Shown in pieces: positions 42,518 through 52,331 of a stretch of 64,000 nt of DNA. Origin of the DNA: Pseudomonas sp. PD9R (GTDB lineage: Bacteria; Pseudomonadota; Gammaproteobacteria; Pseudomonadales; Pseudomonadaceae). A model generated the notes under the pieces. It worked only from the letters and a program-made list of their open reading frames with translations, was not told the origin of the DNA and searched no databases. Every line of letters begins with the position of its first letter. Positions within the stretch are counted from its first letter, which is position 1. The position numbers were made by a program, and so were the translations under genes. Location: positions 31,639 to 95,638 of the forward strand of contig NZ_JAHTMR010000003.1 of NCBI RefSeq assembly GCF_019200975.1, given 5' to 3'.

Positions 42518-44346
42518 TGATCTTTCTCCGAAGATTTCAGCCACCACGCGCTCAGGCCCAGGGTGTAGGGCGGCGTGGTGACGAAGGCCAACCGGTTGCG
42601 GTAAGCCAGGCGGTGATAATTGAGGTACCAATTGGGAATGATGTAGTGCTGCCACAGCAGCACGCGATCAAGGGCCTTGCCGGCGGCGACTTGTTCATCG
42701 CGGCTTTGCGCCGCGAGCAGTTGTTCGAGCAAGTGATCGATCACCGGGTTGGCGATGCCAGCGTAATTCTTGCTGCCCTTGATCCCGGCCTGGCTGGAGT
42801 GAAAGTACTGCCATTGTTCCAGGCCGGGGCTGAGGGTCTGGTTGAGGGTCATGAGGATCATGTCGAAATCGAACTGGTCGAGGCGCTGTTTGTATTGGGC
42901 GCGATCAACCGTACGCAGCCGTGCGTCGACGCCGATGCTGGCGAGGTTCTCGACATAAGGCTGAAGGATGCGCTCCAGGTTCGGATTGACCAGCAGGATC
43001 TCCAGACGCAGCGGTTGTCCGGCTGCGTTCTGCAAGCGCTGGCCGTTGAGTTTCCAGCCGGCCTCGGCGAGCAGCCCCAGGGCTTTGCGCAGGGTTTCCC
43101 GGGGGATGCCAGCGCCTTGGGTCTGCGGCAGGCTAAAGGGCTCGGTGAACAATCTGGCGGGCAATTGCTCGCGATAGGGCTTGAGCATCAGCCATTCATG
43201 ACCCACCGGCAGGCCGGTGGCCGAGAACTCGCTGTTGGGGTAGTAACTCATGGCGCGCTGGTAGGCGCCGCTGAACAGCGTACGGTTGGTCCACTCGAAA
43301 TCGAACATCAAGCCTAGCGCTTCGCGAACCTTGGCCTCGGCAAACGGCGGGCGGCGGCTGTTCATGAACAGGCCTTGGCTCTGGGTCGGGATCTGGTGCG
43401 GAATCTGCGCCTTGATCACATCGCCGCGGCGGATTGCCGGGAAGTTGTAGCCGGTGTCCCAGTTTTTCGCCTGATGTTCGATGTAGATGTCGAACTCGCC
43501 GGCTTTGAAGGCCTCGAACGCCACGTCGCTGTCGCGGTAGAACTCGACTTCCATTCGGTCGAAGTTGTACTTGCCACGATTGACCGCCAGGTCCTTGCCC
43601 CAATAATCCTTGACCCGTTCGAACACGATCTGTCGCCCCGGCGTCACCGAAGTAATGCGATACGGCCCGCTGCCCAGCGGCGGTTCGAAAGTGGTGGCCT
43701 TGAAATCGCGACCTTTCCAGTAATGCTGCGGCAGCACCGGCAATTCGCCCAGGCGCAGGATTTGCAATGGATTGCCGGCGCGCTTGAAGACGAAGCGAAT
43801 ACGTTGCGGGTTAAGGATATCGACACGCGACACTTCCTGAAGGCTGGTGCGGTACTGCGGATGTCCCTCCTTGAGGAGCAAGCGGTAGGAGAACGCCACG
43901 TCGTAGGCGGTGATCGGCGTGCCATCGTGGAAGCGTGCTTCGGGGCGCAGGTTGAATACCACCCAGCTGCGGTCCTCGCTGTACTCCACCGATTGGGCGA
44001 TCAGGCCATAACTGGAGGTTGGCTCGTCGCCGGACGGCGCGTACTGGCCAGTGCCGACCATCAACGGTTCGTTGAGTTCGTTGATGCCGTATTGCAGGAA
44101 GTTCGGCGTGGTAACCGGGCTGGTGCCCTTGAAGGTGTAAGGGTTGAGTGTATCGAAGGTGCCAAACGCCATCACCCGCAACGTACCGCCCTTGGGCGCT
44201 TGCGGGTTGACCCAGTCGAAGTGGGTAAATCTGGCCGGGTACTTGAGCGTGCCGAACTGCGCATAACCATGGCTTTCGCTGATCGTCGCGCTTGCGGTGG
44301 AGCTCAAGGCCAGGCTGATCAGGAACAGGAGGAGGGGACGCTTCAA
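42514..44346 (-). CDS. Periplasmic peptide-binding protein of the Npp/Yej importer (first copy)
   Basis: This 610-residue SBP family 5 protein has signal peptide KRPLLLFLISLALSSTASA, then KGGTLRVMAFGTFDTLNPY and RFHDGTPITAYDVAFS, and a C-terminal HYIIPNWYLNYHRLAY matching its paralogue. The apparent start is TTG 44346; no ATG or GTG fits in the 18 codons upstream, and the ribosome-binding site is weak, so expression may be modest. It heads the five-gene importer run that ends in fabI. Confidence 0.9.
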   Translation of the reverse strand: MKRPLLLFLISLALSSTASATISESHGYAQFGTLKYPARFTHFDWVNPQAPKGGTLRVMAFGTFDTLNPYTFKGTSPVTTPNFLQYGINELNEPLMVGTGQYAPSGDEPTSSYGLIAQSVEYSEDRSWVVFNLRPEARFHDGTPITAYDVAFSYRLLLKEGHPQYRTSLQEVSRVDILNPQRIRFVFKRAGNPLQILRLGELPVLPQHYWKGRDFKATTFEPPLGSGPYRITSVTPGRQIVFERVKDYWGKDLAVNRGKYNFDRMEVEFYRDSDVAFEAFKAGEFDIYIEHQAKNWDTGYNFPAIRRGDVIKAQIPHQIPTQSQGLFMNSRRPPFAEAKVREALGLMFDFEWTNRTLFSGAYQRAMSYYPNSEFSATGLPVGHEWLMLKPYREQLPARLFTEPFSLPQTQGAGIPRETLRKALGLLAEAGWKLNGQRLQNAAGQPLRLEILLVNPNLERILQPYVENLASIGVDARLRTVDRAQYKQRLDQFDFDMILMTLNQTLSPGLEQWQYFHSSQAGIKGSKNYAGIANPVIDHLLEQLLAAQSRDEQVAAGKALDRVLLWQHYIIPNWYLNYHRLAYRNRLAFVTTPPYTLGLSAWWLKSSEKDQ

Positions 44347-44444
44347 GTCAGAGATCCGATCCAGGCGGCTTGGGCTTTGTGGGCCGTACAGTAACAGCTT
44401 GTATGGACAGGAAAAAGGCGGGGGATTTGGGCGATCACAATCCT

Positions 44445-44543
44445 GTAGGAGCGAGCTTGCTCGCGATGATGGTCGACGATGCCCCGGGGGGCCTGAATCA
44501 ACTCGGTGCCCTTGGGTTTTTCGCGAGCAAGCTCGTTCCTACA
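44445..44543. repeat. REP doublet, family A
   Basis: GTAGGAGCGAGCTTGCTCGC and inverted GCGAGCAAGCTCGTTCCTAC lie between mltD and the first binding-protein gene on the same strand. They could modulate readthrough from mltD into the importer operon. Confidence 0.9.
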
Positions 44544-44546
44544 GTT

Positions 44547-46001
44547 TTAGTGCGGGTTGGCAACCGTCAACATCTGACCTGGCTTCAAGGCTTGACCGAC
44601 ACGCGGGTTCCAGCGCTTGAGGTGTTGCATTTCGACGTTGAAACGCTTGGCTACCATGTACAACGAGTCGCCTTGCTGGACCTTGTATTGGGTCTGCGGC
44701 TTCTCGGTCTTGGTTTTGCTCTTGGTGTTAGACGCAACCACGGTATTGATGCGCCCGGAGCCGCGTTTGCTGGTGTCTTGCACCTGCATGACCAGCGTCT
44801 GGCCAGGCTTGATGTTTTTGCCGCTCAACTTGTTCCAGCGTTGCAGGTCTTTGATGTCTACGTTATTGGCCTTGGCGATGGTGCCCAGGCTGTCGCCGCG
44901 CTTGACCTTGTAGTTGCGTTTGACGCTCGCCACGGCGGTGTTGTCGGCGTTGTCAAAGACTGGCTTGAGCTGTTTCTTGCTGATCAGCTCTTCAGGACGC
45001 ATGGTCTGAAGGCTACTGGTCAGCAGTTGCGCCTTGGACGTCGGCACCAGCAAATGCTGGGGGCCGTCGATGGTGGTGCGCTGTTTGAATGCCGGGTTGA
45101 GCTGGAACAGTTCGTCTTCGTCGATGTTGGCGACTTCAGCGACCTTGGACAGGTCCATGCGCTGGTTGATTTCGACGACCTGGAAGTACGGTTCGTTGGC
45201 GATCGGATTGAGGTTTACGCCATAGGCTTCAGGGGCCAGTACCACTTGCGAGAGCGCCAGCAACTTGGGCACGTAGGCCTGGGTTTCGGCGGGCAGCGGC
45301 AGGTTCCAGTAATCGGTTGGCAGACCGAGCTTTTCGTTACGCTCGATAGCCCGGCTGACCGTACCTTCGCCAGCGTTGTAAGCCGCCAGGGCCAGCAGCC
45401 AGTCACCGTTGAACATGTCGTGCAGGCGGGTCAGGTAATCCATCGCCGCAGTGGTCGAGGCGGTGATATCGCGACGGCCATCATAGAAACGGGTTTGGCG
45501 CAGGTTGTAGTAACGCCCGGTGGAAGGGATGAATTGCCAGAGACCCACCGCGTCAGCCCGGGAGTAGGCCATCGGGTTGTAGGCGCTTTCAATCACTGGC
45601 AGCAATGCCAGTTCCAGCGGCATGTTGCGTTCTTCAAGGCGTTCGATGATGTAGTGAATGTAGAGACTGCCACGCTCACCGGCGTTTTCAAGGAACGACG
45701 GATTGCTGGCAAACCACAGGCGCTGTTGCTCGATGCGCGGGTTGACGCCCAGGCCATCCTGCAACTGGAAGCCTTGACGCATGCGCTCCCAGACGTCCTG
45801 CGGAACCTGCGGGCTCGGCTTTTCGCTGAGCCAGATCGGTTTCTGCTTGGCACGCGCGGCAATATTCGGAGTGTGCGCCGCGTCGGTTTGCGGCACATGG
45901 CTTGAACAGCCTGCCAATGTCGCGGACACAGCCACCGCTATGGCTTGAGCCAGGCGGGTCAATGCATCCGAATTGATGGCTTTACGAATAGGTGACGACA
46001 T
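44547..46001 (-). CDS. mltD: Membrane-bound lytic murein transglycosylase D
   Basis: MltD is an outer-membrane lipoprotein that cleaves peptidoglycan strands to 1,6-anhydro ends. The 484-residue protein has a lipobox (LAGC near residue 32), an SLT domain with catalytic Glu in VIESAYNPMAYSRADAVGLW and AAYNAGEGTV, and two LysM peptidoglycan-binding repeats near the C-terminus (KVKRGDSLGTIAKANN and KVQQGDSLYMVAKRFN). Start ATG 46001 (MSSPIRK) places the signal peptide correctly. The upstream TTG at 46025 is less likely. Confidence 0.96.
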   Translation of the reverse strand: MSSPIRKAINSDALTRLAQAIAVAVSATLAGCSSHVPQTDAAHTPNIAARAKQKPIWLSEKPSPQVPQDVWERMRQGFQLQDGLGVNPRIEQQRLWFASNPSFLENAGERGSLYIHYIIERLEERNMPLELALLPVIESAYNPMAYSRADAVGLWQFIPSTGRYYNLRQTRFYDGRRDITASTTAAMDYLTRLHDMFNGDWLLALAAYNAGEGTVSRAIERNEKLGLPTDYWNLPLPAETQAYVPKLLALSQVVLAPEAYGVNLNPIANEPYFQVVEINQRMDLSKVAEVANIDEDELFQLNPAFKQRTTIDGPQHLLVPTSKAQLLTSSLQTMRPEELISKKQLKPVFDNADNTAVASVKRNYKVKRGDSLGTIAKANNVDIKDLQRWNKLSGKNIKPGQTLVMQVQDTSKRGSGRINTVVASNTKSKTKTEKPQTQYKVQQGDSLYMVAKRFNVEMQHLKRWNPRVGQALKPGQMLTVANPH

Positions 46002-46100
46002 TGGCTGGAAGTAAGTTCCGGGCAAAAATGTCGGGCGATTCTAGAAAGCGCACCCCCTGCGGTCAACCATTCAGAATTTTTGGACCATCGTGCAAGGTCT

Positions 46101-46868
46101 TTAGAACGTGTCTTTCCAGGCTCTCAAAACCGCAAAAACCATATCGGGCGCAGAGTTATGTGTGCCGGTCCGTTCGTCCGCTTTTTCTTTAACAGATGTT
46201 TCAGCGGTGCGTAAAAACGGGTTTGTGCGTTTTTCCAGAGCCACCGTGGACGGCAGCGTGATGATCCCGGCCTCCCGTTGCCGAGTGACCGTTGCGAGGC
46301 GTTCTTGAGTGTCCGGATTGCCGGGCTCGACCGCTGCGGCGAAGCGCAGATTGCTCAGCGTGTATTCATGGGTGCAATAGACATGCGTGTCCTCGGGAAG
46401 GGCCGCGAGACGCGACAGCGAGGTGTACATTTGCAGGGGCGTGCCCTCGAACAAACGTCCGCAACCGGCAGCGAACAGGGTGTCGCCGCAAAACAGCAGG
46501 CCGCGATGATAATAGGCAATGTGACCCAGGGTATGGCCGGGTACGGCGATGACATCGAAGTCATGGCCCAGCACATTGATGCGGTCGTTATCCTTGAGGG
46601 CAACATTGCACTCCGGGATGTTTTCGCTGGCCGGGCCATAAACGGTGGCATCAGTGGCTTTTTTCAGCCGCTCGACGCCGCCGACGTGGTCATGATGATG
46701 GTGAGTGATCAGAATGTCGCTCAGGACCCATTCCGGGTGTTCCGCAAGCCAGGCTTGAACCGGCGCGGCATCGCCCGGATCGACCACGGCGCAGCGCCGG
46801 GTACTGGGGTCCTGTAACAACCAGATGTAGTTGTCGGTAAAGGCGGGCAGGGCTGTGATCTGTATCAT
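46101..46868 (-). CDS. gloB: Hydroxyacylglutathione hydrolase (glyoxalase II)
   Basis: GloB hydrolyses S-lactoylglutathione to lactate and glutathione, completing methylglyoxal detoxification. This 255-residue metallo-beta-lactamase-fold enzyme has [10 protein letters not shown] for the two metal sites, [21 protein letters not shown] with the bridging Asp, and CTHEYTLSN. Start ATG 46868 ([14 protein letters not shown]) matches the family; the longer frame to 46934 overlaps the neighbour's start. It is divergent from the methyltransferase gene with ~65 bp between. Confidence 0.97.
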   Translation of the reverse strand: MIQITALPAFTDNYIWLLQDPSTRRCAVVDPGDAAPVQAWLAEHPEWVLSDILITHHHHDHVGGVERLKKATDATVYGPASENIPECNVALKDNDRINVLGHDFDVIAVPGHTLGHIAYYHRGLLFCGDTLFAAGCGRLFEGTPLQMYTSLSRLAALPEDTHVYCTHEYTLSNLRFAAAVEPGNPDTQERLATVTRQREAGIITLPSTVALEKRTNPFLRTAETSVKEKADERTGTHNSAPDMVFAVLRAWKDTF

Positions 46869-46933
46869 CGTCGGATTCGCCAAGCTGAAAACAAAGGCGC
46901 ATCTTAGAACTTCCTGGCGCGTTGGAGAATGCA

Positions 46934-47692
46934 ATGACCGATAAAGCGTTCGCTCAGGCTGACCCTGACTGGCTGGCGTTGATCAGCGCAGCCCGTGATT
47001 GGCTGTCCGGTCCCATCGGGCAGTTTTTGCTGGATGAAGAACGACGCATGCTCGAAGACGAGCTCGGGCGCTTTTTCGGCGGTTATCTGGTGCATTACGG
47101 CCCGTCGGCGCAGACGCCGCCGTCGGCACCACAGGTTCAGCGCAATGTGCGCCTGGGTGCACCGTTACCGGGCGTCGAGATTGTCTGCGAAGAACAGGCC
47201 TGGCCGCTGAGCGAGCATGCCGCCGATGTGGTGGTGTTGCAGCATGGGCTGGATTTCTGCTTGTCGCCCCACGGTTTGCTGCGTGAAGCGGCGAGCAGCG
47301 TGCGGCCCGGCGGGCATCTGTTGATCATCGGGATCAACCCCTGGAGCAGTTGGGGGCTGCGTCATGTGTTTGCTCATGATGCGATGCGCAAGGCCCGTTG
47401 CATTTCACCATCGCGGGTAGCCGACTGGCTGAACCTGCTGGGCTTCGCGCTGGAGAAACGCCGCTTCGGGTGCTATCGTCCGCCGCTCGCTTCACCCGCC
47501 TGGCAGACGCGTCTGGCCGGTTGGGAGCGCATGGCGGGTAACTGGCAGCTCTCCGGTGGCGGCTTCTATTTATTGGTTGCGCGCAAGATCGTGGTCGGTC
47601 TGCGGCCCGTCCGACAGGAGCGCCGCGAACCGATGGGTAAGCTGATTCCCTTGCCGATGGCCAAGGTCAATCGTCGCAATATCGAACCGTAA
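46934..47692 (+). CDS. Class I SAM-dependent methyltransferase (YafS-like)
   Basis: This 252-residue protein sits in the conserved gloB–rnhA–dnaQ neighbourhood where E. coli has yafS. The Rossmann methyltransferase core is partly visible ([40 protein letters not shown], quoted in parts by its motif VRPGGHLLI). A clear GxGxG motif is not evident, so activity and substrate are uncertain. Start ATG 46934 with GGAG upstream was preferred over TTG 46922. Confidence 0.82.
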   Translation: MTDKAFAQADPDWLALISAARDWLSGPIGQFLLDEERRMLEDELGRFFGGYLVHYGPSAQTPPSAPQVQRNVRLGAPLPGVEIVCEEQAWPLSEHAADVVVLQHGLDFCLSPHGLLREAASSVRPGGHLLIIGINPWSSWGLRHVFAHDAMRKARCISPSRVADWLNLLGFALEKRRFGCYRPPLASPAWQTRLAGWERMAGNWQLSGGGFYLLVARKIVVGLRPVRQERREPMGKLIPLPMAKVNRRNIEP

Positions 47693-47783
47693 TACACATT
47701 TATATTCCTGGCCGGGTTTACCCCGGTCTCGGGCGTCGTCGATCACCGATCGATGAGCCACCGCATTTTCTGGATAGATTGGC

Positions 47784-48236
47784 ATGAGCGATAGCGTAGA
47801 ACTTTTCACCGACGGCGCCTGCAAGGGCAACCCTGGCCCTGGCGGCTGGGGCGCATTGCTGGTGTGCAAAGGCGTTGAAAAAGAACTCTGGGGCGGCGAA
47901 GCCAACACCACCAACAATCGCATGGAGTTGATGGGCGCAATCCGTGGCTTGGAAGAGCTCAAGCGTTCTTGCGACGTGCTGCTGGTGACCGACTCCCAGT
48001 ACGTGATGAAAGGTATAAACGAGTGGATGGACAACTGGAAAAAACGCGGCTGGAAAACCGCCGCGAAAGAACCGGTTAAAAATGCTGACCTGTGGAAGTT
48101 GCTCGACGAGCAGGTCAATCGCCATAACGTCACCTGGAAGTGGGTGCGCGGGCACATCGGCCATCACGGCAACGAACGGGCCGACCAACTGGCCAACCGT
48201 GGCGTGGACGAAGTGCGTGGGTTCAAGCAAGCCTGA
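47784..48236 (+). CDS. rnhA: Ribonuclease HI
   Basis: RNase HI cleaves the RNA strand of RNA–DNA hybrids. The 150-residue length is normal, and the four catalytic acids are visible: Asp10 in [17 protein letters not shown], Glu48 in [10 protein letters not shown], Asp70 in VTDSQYV and the last Asp in NERADQLAN, with the basic handle [12 protein letters not shown]. It sits between the methyltransferase and dnaQ genes, codirectional with both. Confidence 0.98.
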   Translation: MSDSVELFTDGACKGNPGPGGWGALLVCKGVEKELWGGEANTTNNRMELMGAIRGLEELKRSCDVLLVTDSQYVMKGINEWMDNWKKRGWKTAAKEPVKNADLWKLLDEQVNRHNVTWKWVRGHIGHHGNERADQLANRGVDEVRGFKQA

Positions 48237-48267
48237 CCCTAATTCCAATACCTGAAACACATCCCAT

Positions 48268-48369
48268 GTAGGAGCTGCCGAAGGCTGCGATCTTTTTATC
48301 TTGTTCTTTTTGAATGCGCTGAAGATCAAGAGCCAGATCAAAAGTTCGCAGCCTGCGGCAGCTCCTGCA
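48268..48369. repeat. Family-B repeat doublet
   Basis: GTAGGAGCTGCCGAAGGCTG and inverted GCAGCCTGCGGCAGCTCCTG are separated by ~55 bp, between rnhA and dnaQ. Confidence 0.9.
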
Positions 48370-48446
48370 GTGGCCGTGTTCATGGCCAGCGATGGTGGTA
48401 ACATCGCCGCTTTTGCACGATTCACCGATTGAGAGCTGAGCACTAG

Positions 48447-49205
48447 ATGGCCACCAGATCTGTTGTACTCGACACCGAAACCACCGGCATGCCGGTGACA
48501 GACGGCCACCGGATTATCGAAATCGGTTGTGTCGAGTTGATCGGTCGGCGCCTGACCGGACGGCATTTTCACGTTTACCTGCAACCGGACCGTGAAAGTG
48601 ACGAAGGCGCCATTGGCGTCCACGGCATCACCAATGAATTCCTGGTGGGCAAGCCGCGTTTCACCGAAGTGGCCGATGAGTTCTTCGAATTCATCAAGGG
48701 CGCGCAGCTGATCATCCATAACGCGGCGTTCGACGTTGGCTTCATCAACAACGAATTTGCCCTGATGGGGCAGCACGAGCGCGCGGATATCACGCAGCAC
48801 TGCTCGATCCTCGACACCCTGATGATGGCCCGGGAACGTCACCCGGGGCAGCGCAACAGCCTCGATGCGTTGTGCAAACGTTATGGCGTCGACAACTCAG
48901 GCCGTGAATTGCACGGCGCCTTGCTCGACTCCGAGATTCTTGCCGACGTTTACCTGACCATGACCGGCGGCCAGACCAGCCTGTCACTGGCCGGTAATGC
49001 GTCCGATGGCAACGGTTCCGGTGAGGGCGCCGATAACTCCGCCACTGAAATCCGCCGCCTGCCTGTTGACCGCCAGCCGACGCGGGTCATTCGCGCCAGC
49101 GAAGACGATCTGGCCCAGCATGCAGTACGTCTGGAAATCATCAGCAAATCCGCCGGCGCCCCGGCGCTGTGGTTGCAACTGGCTGAAGCCGAAGCCCAGG
49201 CGTAA
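48447..49205 (+). CDS. dnaQ: DNA polymerase III epsilon subunit (3'-5' exonuclease)
   Basis: DnaQ is the proofreading exonuclease of the replicative polymerase. The 252-residue protein shows ExoI DTETTG at residues 8-13, ExoII HNAAFDVGFINNEF and ExoIII HGALLDSEILADVY (H-x4-D type). The C-terminal tail that binds the alpha subunit is present but divergent. Start ATG 48447 is followed by ATRSVVLDTETTG. Confidence 0.98.
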   Translation: MATRSVVLDTETTGMPVTDGHRIIEIGCVELIGRRLTGRHFHVYLQPDRESDEGAIGVHGITNEFLVGKPRFTEVADEFFEFIKGAQLIIHNAAFDVGFINNEFALMGQHERADITQHCSILDTLMMARERHPGQRNSLDALCKRYGVDNSGRELHGALLDSEILADVYLTMTGGQTSLSLAGNASDGNGSGEGADNSATEIRRLPVDRQPTRVIRASEDDLAQHAVRLEIISKSAGAPALWLQLAEAEAQA

Positions 49206-49212
49206 ACACACT

Positions 49213-49312
49213 GTAGGAGCTGCCGAAGGCTGCGATCTTTTGATCTTGGTTTTTCTGAAAACACTGAAATCAAGAACCAGATCAAAAGATCGCAGCCTGC
49301 GGCAGCTCCTAC
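49213..49312. repeat. Family-B repeat doublet
   Basis: GTAGGAGCTGCCGAAGGCTG and inverted GCAGCCTGCGGCAGCTCCTAC are separated by ~55 bp. Like the copy at 48268 it has a spacer with GATCAAGA-like sequence, so the two copies seem closely related. Confidence 0.9.
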
Positions 49313-49446
49313 ATGGAGTGTGTTCTGCCTTTGAACTGGGCAATCGATGACCCATTTCAGGGCACAACACTCGCCACATCCGTTCCAACCCTCTACCCTG
49401 AGGTTATTGGCAGGCTCTGGTCTGCCGCCTCAGGACACTGAGCCTC

Positions 49447-51702
49447 ATGTACAAAGATTTGAAATTTCCGGTCCTGATCGTCCACCGCGACATTAAGGCC
49501 GACACCGTTGCCGGTGACCGCGTGCGGGGTATAGCGCGGGAACTGGAACAGGAAGGTTTCAGCATTGTTTCGGCCGTGGATTACACCGAAGGGCGCCTGG
49601 TAGCTTCAACGCATCACGGCCTTTCGTGCATGTTAATTGCGGCGGAAGACGCCAGTGCCCATTCTCATTTGTTACAGAATATGGCCGAGCTGATCGGGCT
49701 GGCGCGAGTGCGTGCGCCGGATCTGCCGATCTTTGCCTTGGGCGAGCAGGTGACCCTGGAAAACGCTCCCGCCGATGCCATGGCCGAGCTCAATCAGCTG
49801 CGCGGAATTCTTTATCTGTTCGAAGATACGGTGCCTTTTCTCGCCCGTCAGGTGGCTCGTGCGGCGCGCAAATACCTCGACGGCCTGTTGCCGCCGTTCT
49901 TCAAGGCACTCGTGCAGCACACCGCTGACTCAAATTATTCATGGCACACTCCCGGTCATGGAGGTGGCGTGGCGTATCACAAAAGTCCGGTAGGGCAGGC
50001 GTTTCACCAGTTCTTCGGCGAAAACACCCTGCGTTCGGATTTGTCCGTGTCGGTGCCGGAGCTCGGCTCACTGCTGGATCACACTGGACCGCTGGCCGAA
50101 GCAGAAGCCCGTGCGGCCCGTAACTTCGGTGCCGATCACACCTTCTTTGTGATCAACGGCACCTCGACCGCCAACAAGATTGTCTGGCATTCCATGGTCG
50201 CCCGCGATGACCTGGTGCTGGTGGATCGCAACTGCCACAAGTCGGTGTTGCACTCGATCATCATGACCGGCGCGATCCCGCTGTACCTGTGCCCGGAGCG
50301 CAACGAACTGGGGATCATCGGCCCGATTCCGCTGAGCGAGTTCAGCCGCGAATCCATTCAGTCGAAGATCGATGCCAGCCCGCTGACCAAGGGCCGTGCG
50401 CCCAAGGTCAAACTCGCGGTGGTGACCAATTCGACCTACGACGGCCTCTGCTACAACGCCGAGCTGATCAAACAGCAACTGGGCAATAGCGTTGAGGTGT
50501 TGCACTTCGACGAGGCCTGGTACGCCTATGCGGCGTTCCATGAGTTTTTCGCCGGCCGTTACGGCATGGGCACGTCCCGCAGTGAAGATGGCCCGCTGGT
50601 GTTCACCACCCATTCCACCCACAAATTGCTGGCGGCGTTCAGTCAGGCGTCGATGATTCATGTGCAGGACGGTGGCGCGCGGCAGCTGGATCGTGATCGC
50701 TTCAACGAAGCATTCATGATGCACATCTCCACGTCGCCGCAGTACGGCATCATCGCTTCGCTGGATGTCGCTTCGGCGATGATGGAAGGCCCGGCCGGGC
50801 GTTCGCTGTTGCAGGAAATGTTCGACGAGGCCCTGAGTTTTCGCCGGGCACTGGCTAATCTGCGTCAGCACATCGCCGCCGATGACTGGTGGTTTTCGAT
50901 CTGGCAGCCGCCTTCGGTGGAAGGCATCGACAGGGTCGCCACGCAGGACTGGCTCCTGCAACCGGAGGCTGACTGGCACGGCTTTGGCGGTGTGACCGAT
51001 GACTACGTGTTACTCGACCCGATCAAAGTCACTCTGGTGATGCCAGGCCTGACGGCAGGCGGCGCGCTCAGTGAGCATGGAATACCGGCGGCCGTGGTCA
51101 GCAAATTCCTCTGGGAACGTGGGCTGGTGGTCGAAAAGACCGGGCTGTATTCGTTCCTGGTGCTGTTCTCCATGGGCATCACAAAAGGCAAATGGAGCAC
51201 GCTGCTCACCGAGCTGCTGGAGTTCAAGCGCAGCTATGACGCCAACGTCAGTCTGGCGACCTGCCTGCCCTGCGTGGCGCAACAGAATGTCGCGCGTTAT
51301 CAGGGCATGGGCTTGCGTGACCTGTGCGACCAGTTGCACGCCTGCTATCGCAGTAATGCCACAGCCAAACATCTCAAGCGCATGTACACGGTGCTGCCGG
51401 AAATCGCCATGAAGCCGGCTGACGCCTATGATCAATTGGTGCGTGGCGAAGTTGAGGCGGTATCGATCGATGCTCTGGATGGGCGTATCGCTGCCGTGAT
51501 GTTGGTGCCATACCCGCCGGGCATTCCGTTGATCATGCCCGGCGAGCGCTTTACCGAGTCGACACGCTCGATCAACGACTACCTGGCGTTTGCTCGCACA
51601 TTCGATAGCAGCTTCCCCGGGTTTGTCGCCGATGTGCACGGCTTGCAACACGAAGATGAGGGCAATGGACGGCACTACACCGTCGATTGCATCAAGGAAT
51701 GA
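49447..51702 (+). CDS. ldcA: Lysine decarboxylase (Orn/Lys/Arg decarboxylase family)
   Basis: This 751-residue PLP enzyme converts lysine to cadaverine (LdcA in P. aeruginosa, PA1818 as I remember). It has the N-terminal wing/response-regulator-like domain (residues 1-130), then the aspartate-aminotransferase-fold core. The PLP-binding Lys is in STHKLLAAFSQASM, preceded by FDEAWYAY, which holds the cofactor Asp. The C-terminal domain includes GIPLIMPGERF. The position after dnaQ matches the P. aeruginosa locus. A GNAT gene follows 14 bp later. Confidence 0.92.
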   Translation: MYKDLKFPVLIVHRDIKADTVAGDRVRGIARELEQEGFSIVSAVDYTEGRLVASTHHGLSCMLIAAEDASAHSHLLQNMAELIGLARVRAPDLPIFALGEQVTLENAPADAMAELNQLRGILYLFEDTVPFLARQVARAARKYLDGLLPPFFKALVQHTADSNYSWHTPGHGGGVAYHKSPVGQAFHQFFGENTLRSDLSVSVPELGSLLDHTGPLAEAEARAARNFGADHTFFVINGTSTANKIVWHSMVARDDLVLVDRNCHKSVLHSIIMTGAIPLYLCPERNELGIIGPIPLSEFSRESIQSKIDASPLTKGRAPKVKLAVVTNSTYDGLCYNAELIKQQLGNSVEVLHFDEAWYAYAAFHEFFAGRYGMGTSRSEDGPLVFTTHSTHKLLAAFSQASMIHVQDGGARQLDRDRFNEAFMMHISTSPQYGIIASLDVASAMMEGPAGRSLLQEMFDEALSFRRALANLRQHIAADDWWFSIWQPPSVEGIDRVATQDWLLQPEADWHGFGGVTDDYVLLDPIKVTLVMPGLTAGGALSEHGIPAAVVSKFLWERGLVVEKTGLYSFLVLFSMGITKGKWSTLLTELLEFKRSYDANVSLATCLPCVAQQNVARYQGMGLRDLCDQLHACYRSNATAKHLKRMYTVLPEIAMKPADAYDQLVRGEVEAVSIDALDGRIAAVMLVPYPPGIPLIMPGERFTESTRSINDYLAFARTFDSSFPGFVADVHGLQHEDEGNGRHYTVDCIKE

Positions 51703-51716
51703 GGACCTTTCCCAGT

Positions 51717-52331
51717 ATGCAACCGGTTATAAATCCAATTTATCCAGGGCTGTCGGTGCGAGTCGCCGACGAAGGTTTTGCCGCCTATATCTGGGGCAGT
51801 GATTTCAGTTTTGAAGTCGCTGCCTACGGTGCTCCCGAAATAGGCCAGCCGGTGGAGCAGTGGTCGGTCACGCCGATCACCCCCTATCGAAAGTGCTACG
51901 GCATCGATCCCGAGGAGTTCAGCAGTTTTCGCGATGCTGCCGACAGTGCGATCTTCATGGCGTACCTGGATGATGAGCCTGTCGGCCATCTGGTGGTCAG
52001 CACCAACTGGAACGGCTTTGCCCATATCGACGAACTGGCGGTGCATGCCCCGGCGCGGCGACATGGCGTGGCCAAGGCGCTGCTGGACGTGGCGCAGTTC
52101 TGGAGCCGCAAGAAAAAGCTGCCAGGCATCATGCTGGAAACCCAGAACAATAACCTGGGCGCCTGTCGGCTGTACGAACGGTGTGGCTACGTGATTGGCG
52201 GCATCGATCATCTTCGCTATCGGGGCATCGATCCGAACACTGCCGAGGTGGCACTGTTCTGGTATCGACTGTTCGATAACCCGCTGGAAAGCCCGATCAG
52301 CTCGCCAACATCGCCGCGGCTTGTTCCGTAA
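51717..52331 (+). CDS. GNAT family N-acetyltransferase
   Basis: This 204-residue acetyl-CoA-dependent transferase shows a GNAT core around residues 85-170: VGHLVVSTNWNGFAHIDELAVHAPARRHGVAKALLD in overlapping motifs, with the R/Q-x2-G-x-G/A acetyl-CoA loop as RRHGVAKALL. Start ATG 51717 uses GAGGA upstream, giving a 14-bp gap to ldcA. Co-transcription suggests a link to amines such as cadaverine, but this is inference. Its last 35 bp overlap the end of the convergent LysR gene. Confidence 0.85.
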   Translation: MQPVINPIYPGLSVRVADEGFAAYIWGSDFSFEVAAYGAPEIGQPVEQWSVTPITPYRKCYGIDPEEFSSFRDAADSAIFMAYLDDEPVGHLVVSTNWNGFAHIDELAVHAPARRHGVAKALLDVAQFWSRKKKLPGIMLETQNNNLGACRLYERCGYVIGGIDHLRYRGIDPNTAEVALFWYRLFDNPLESPISSPTSPRLVP

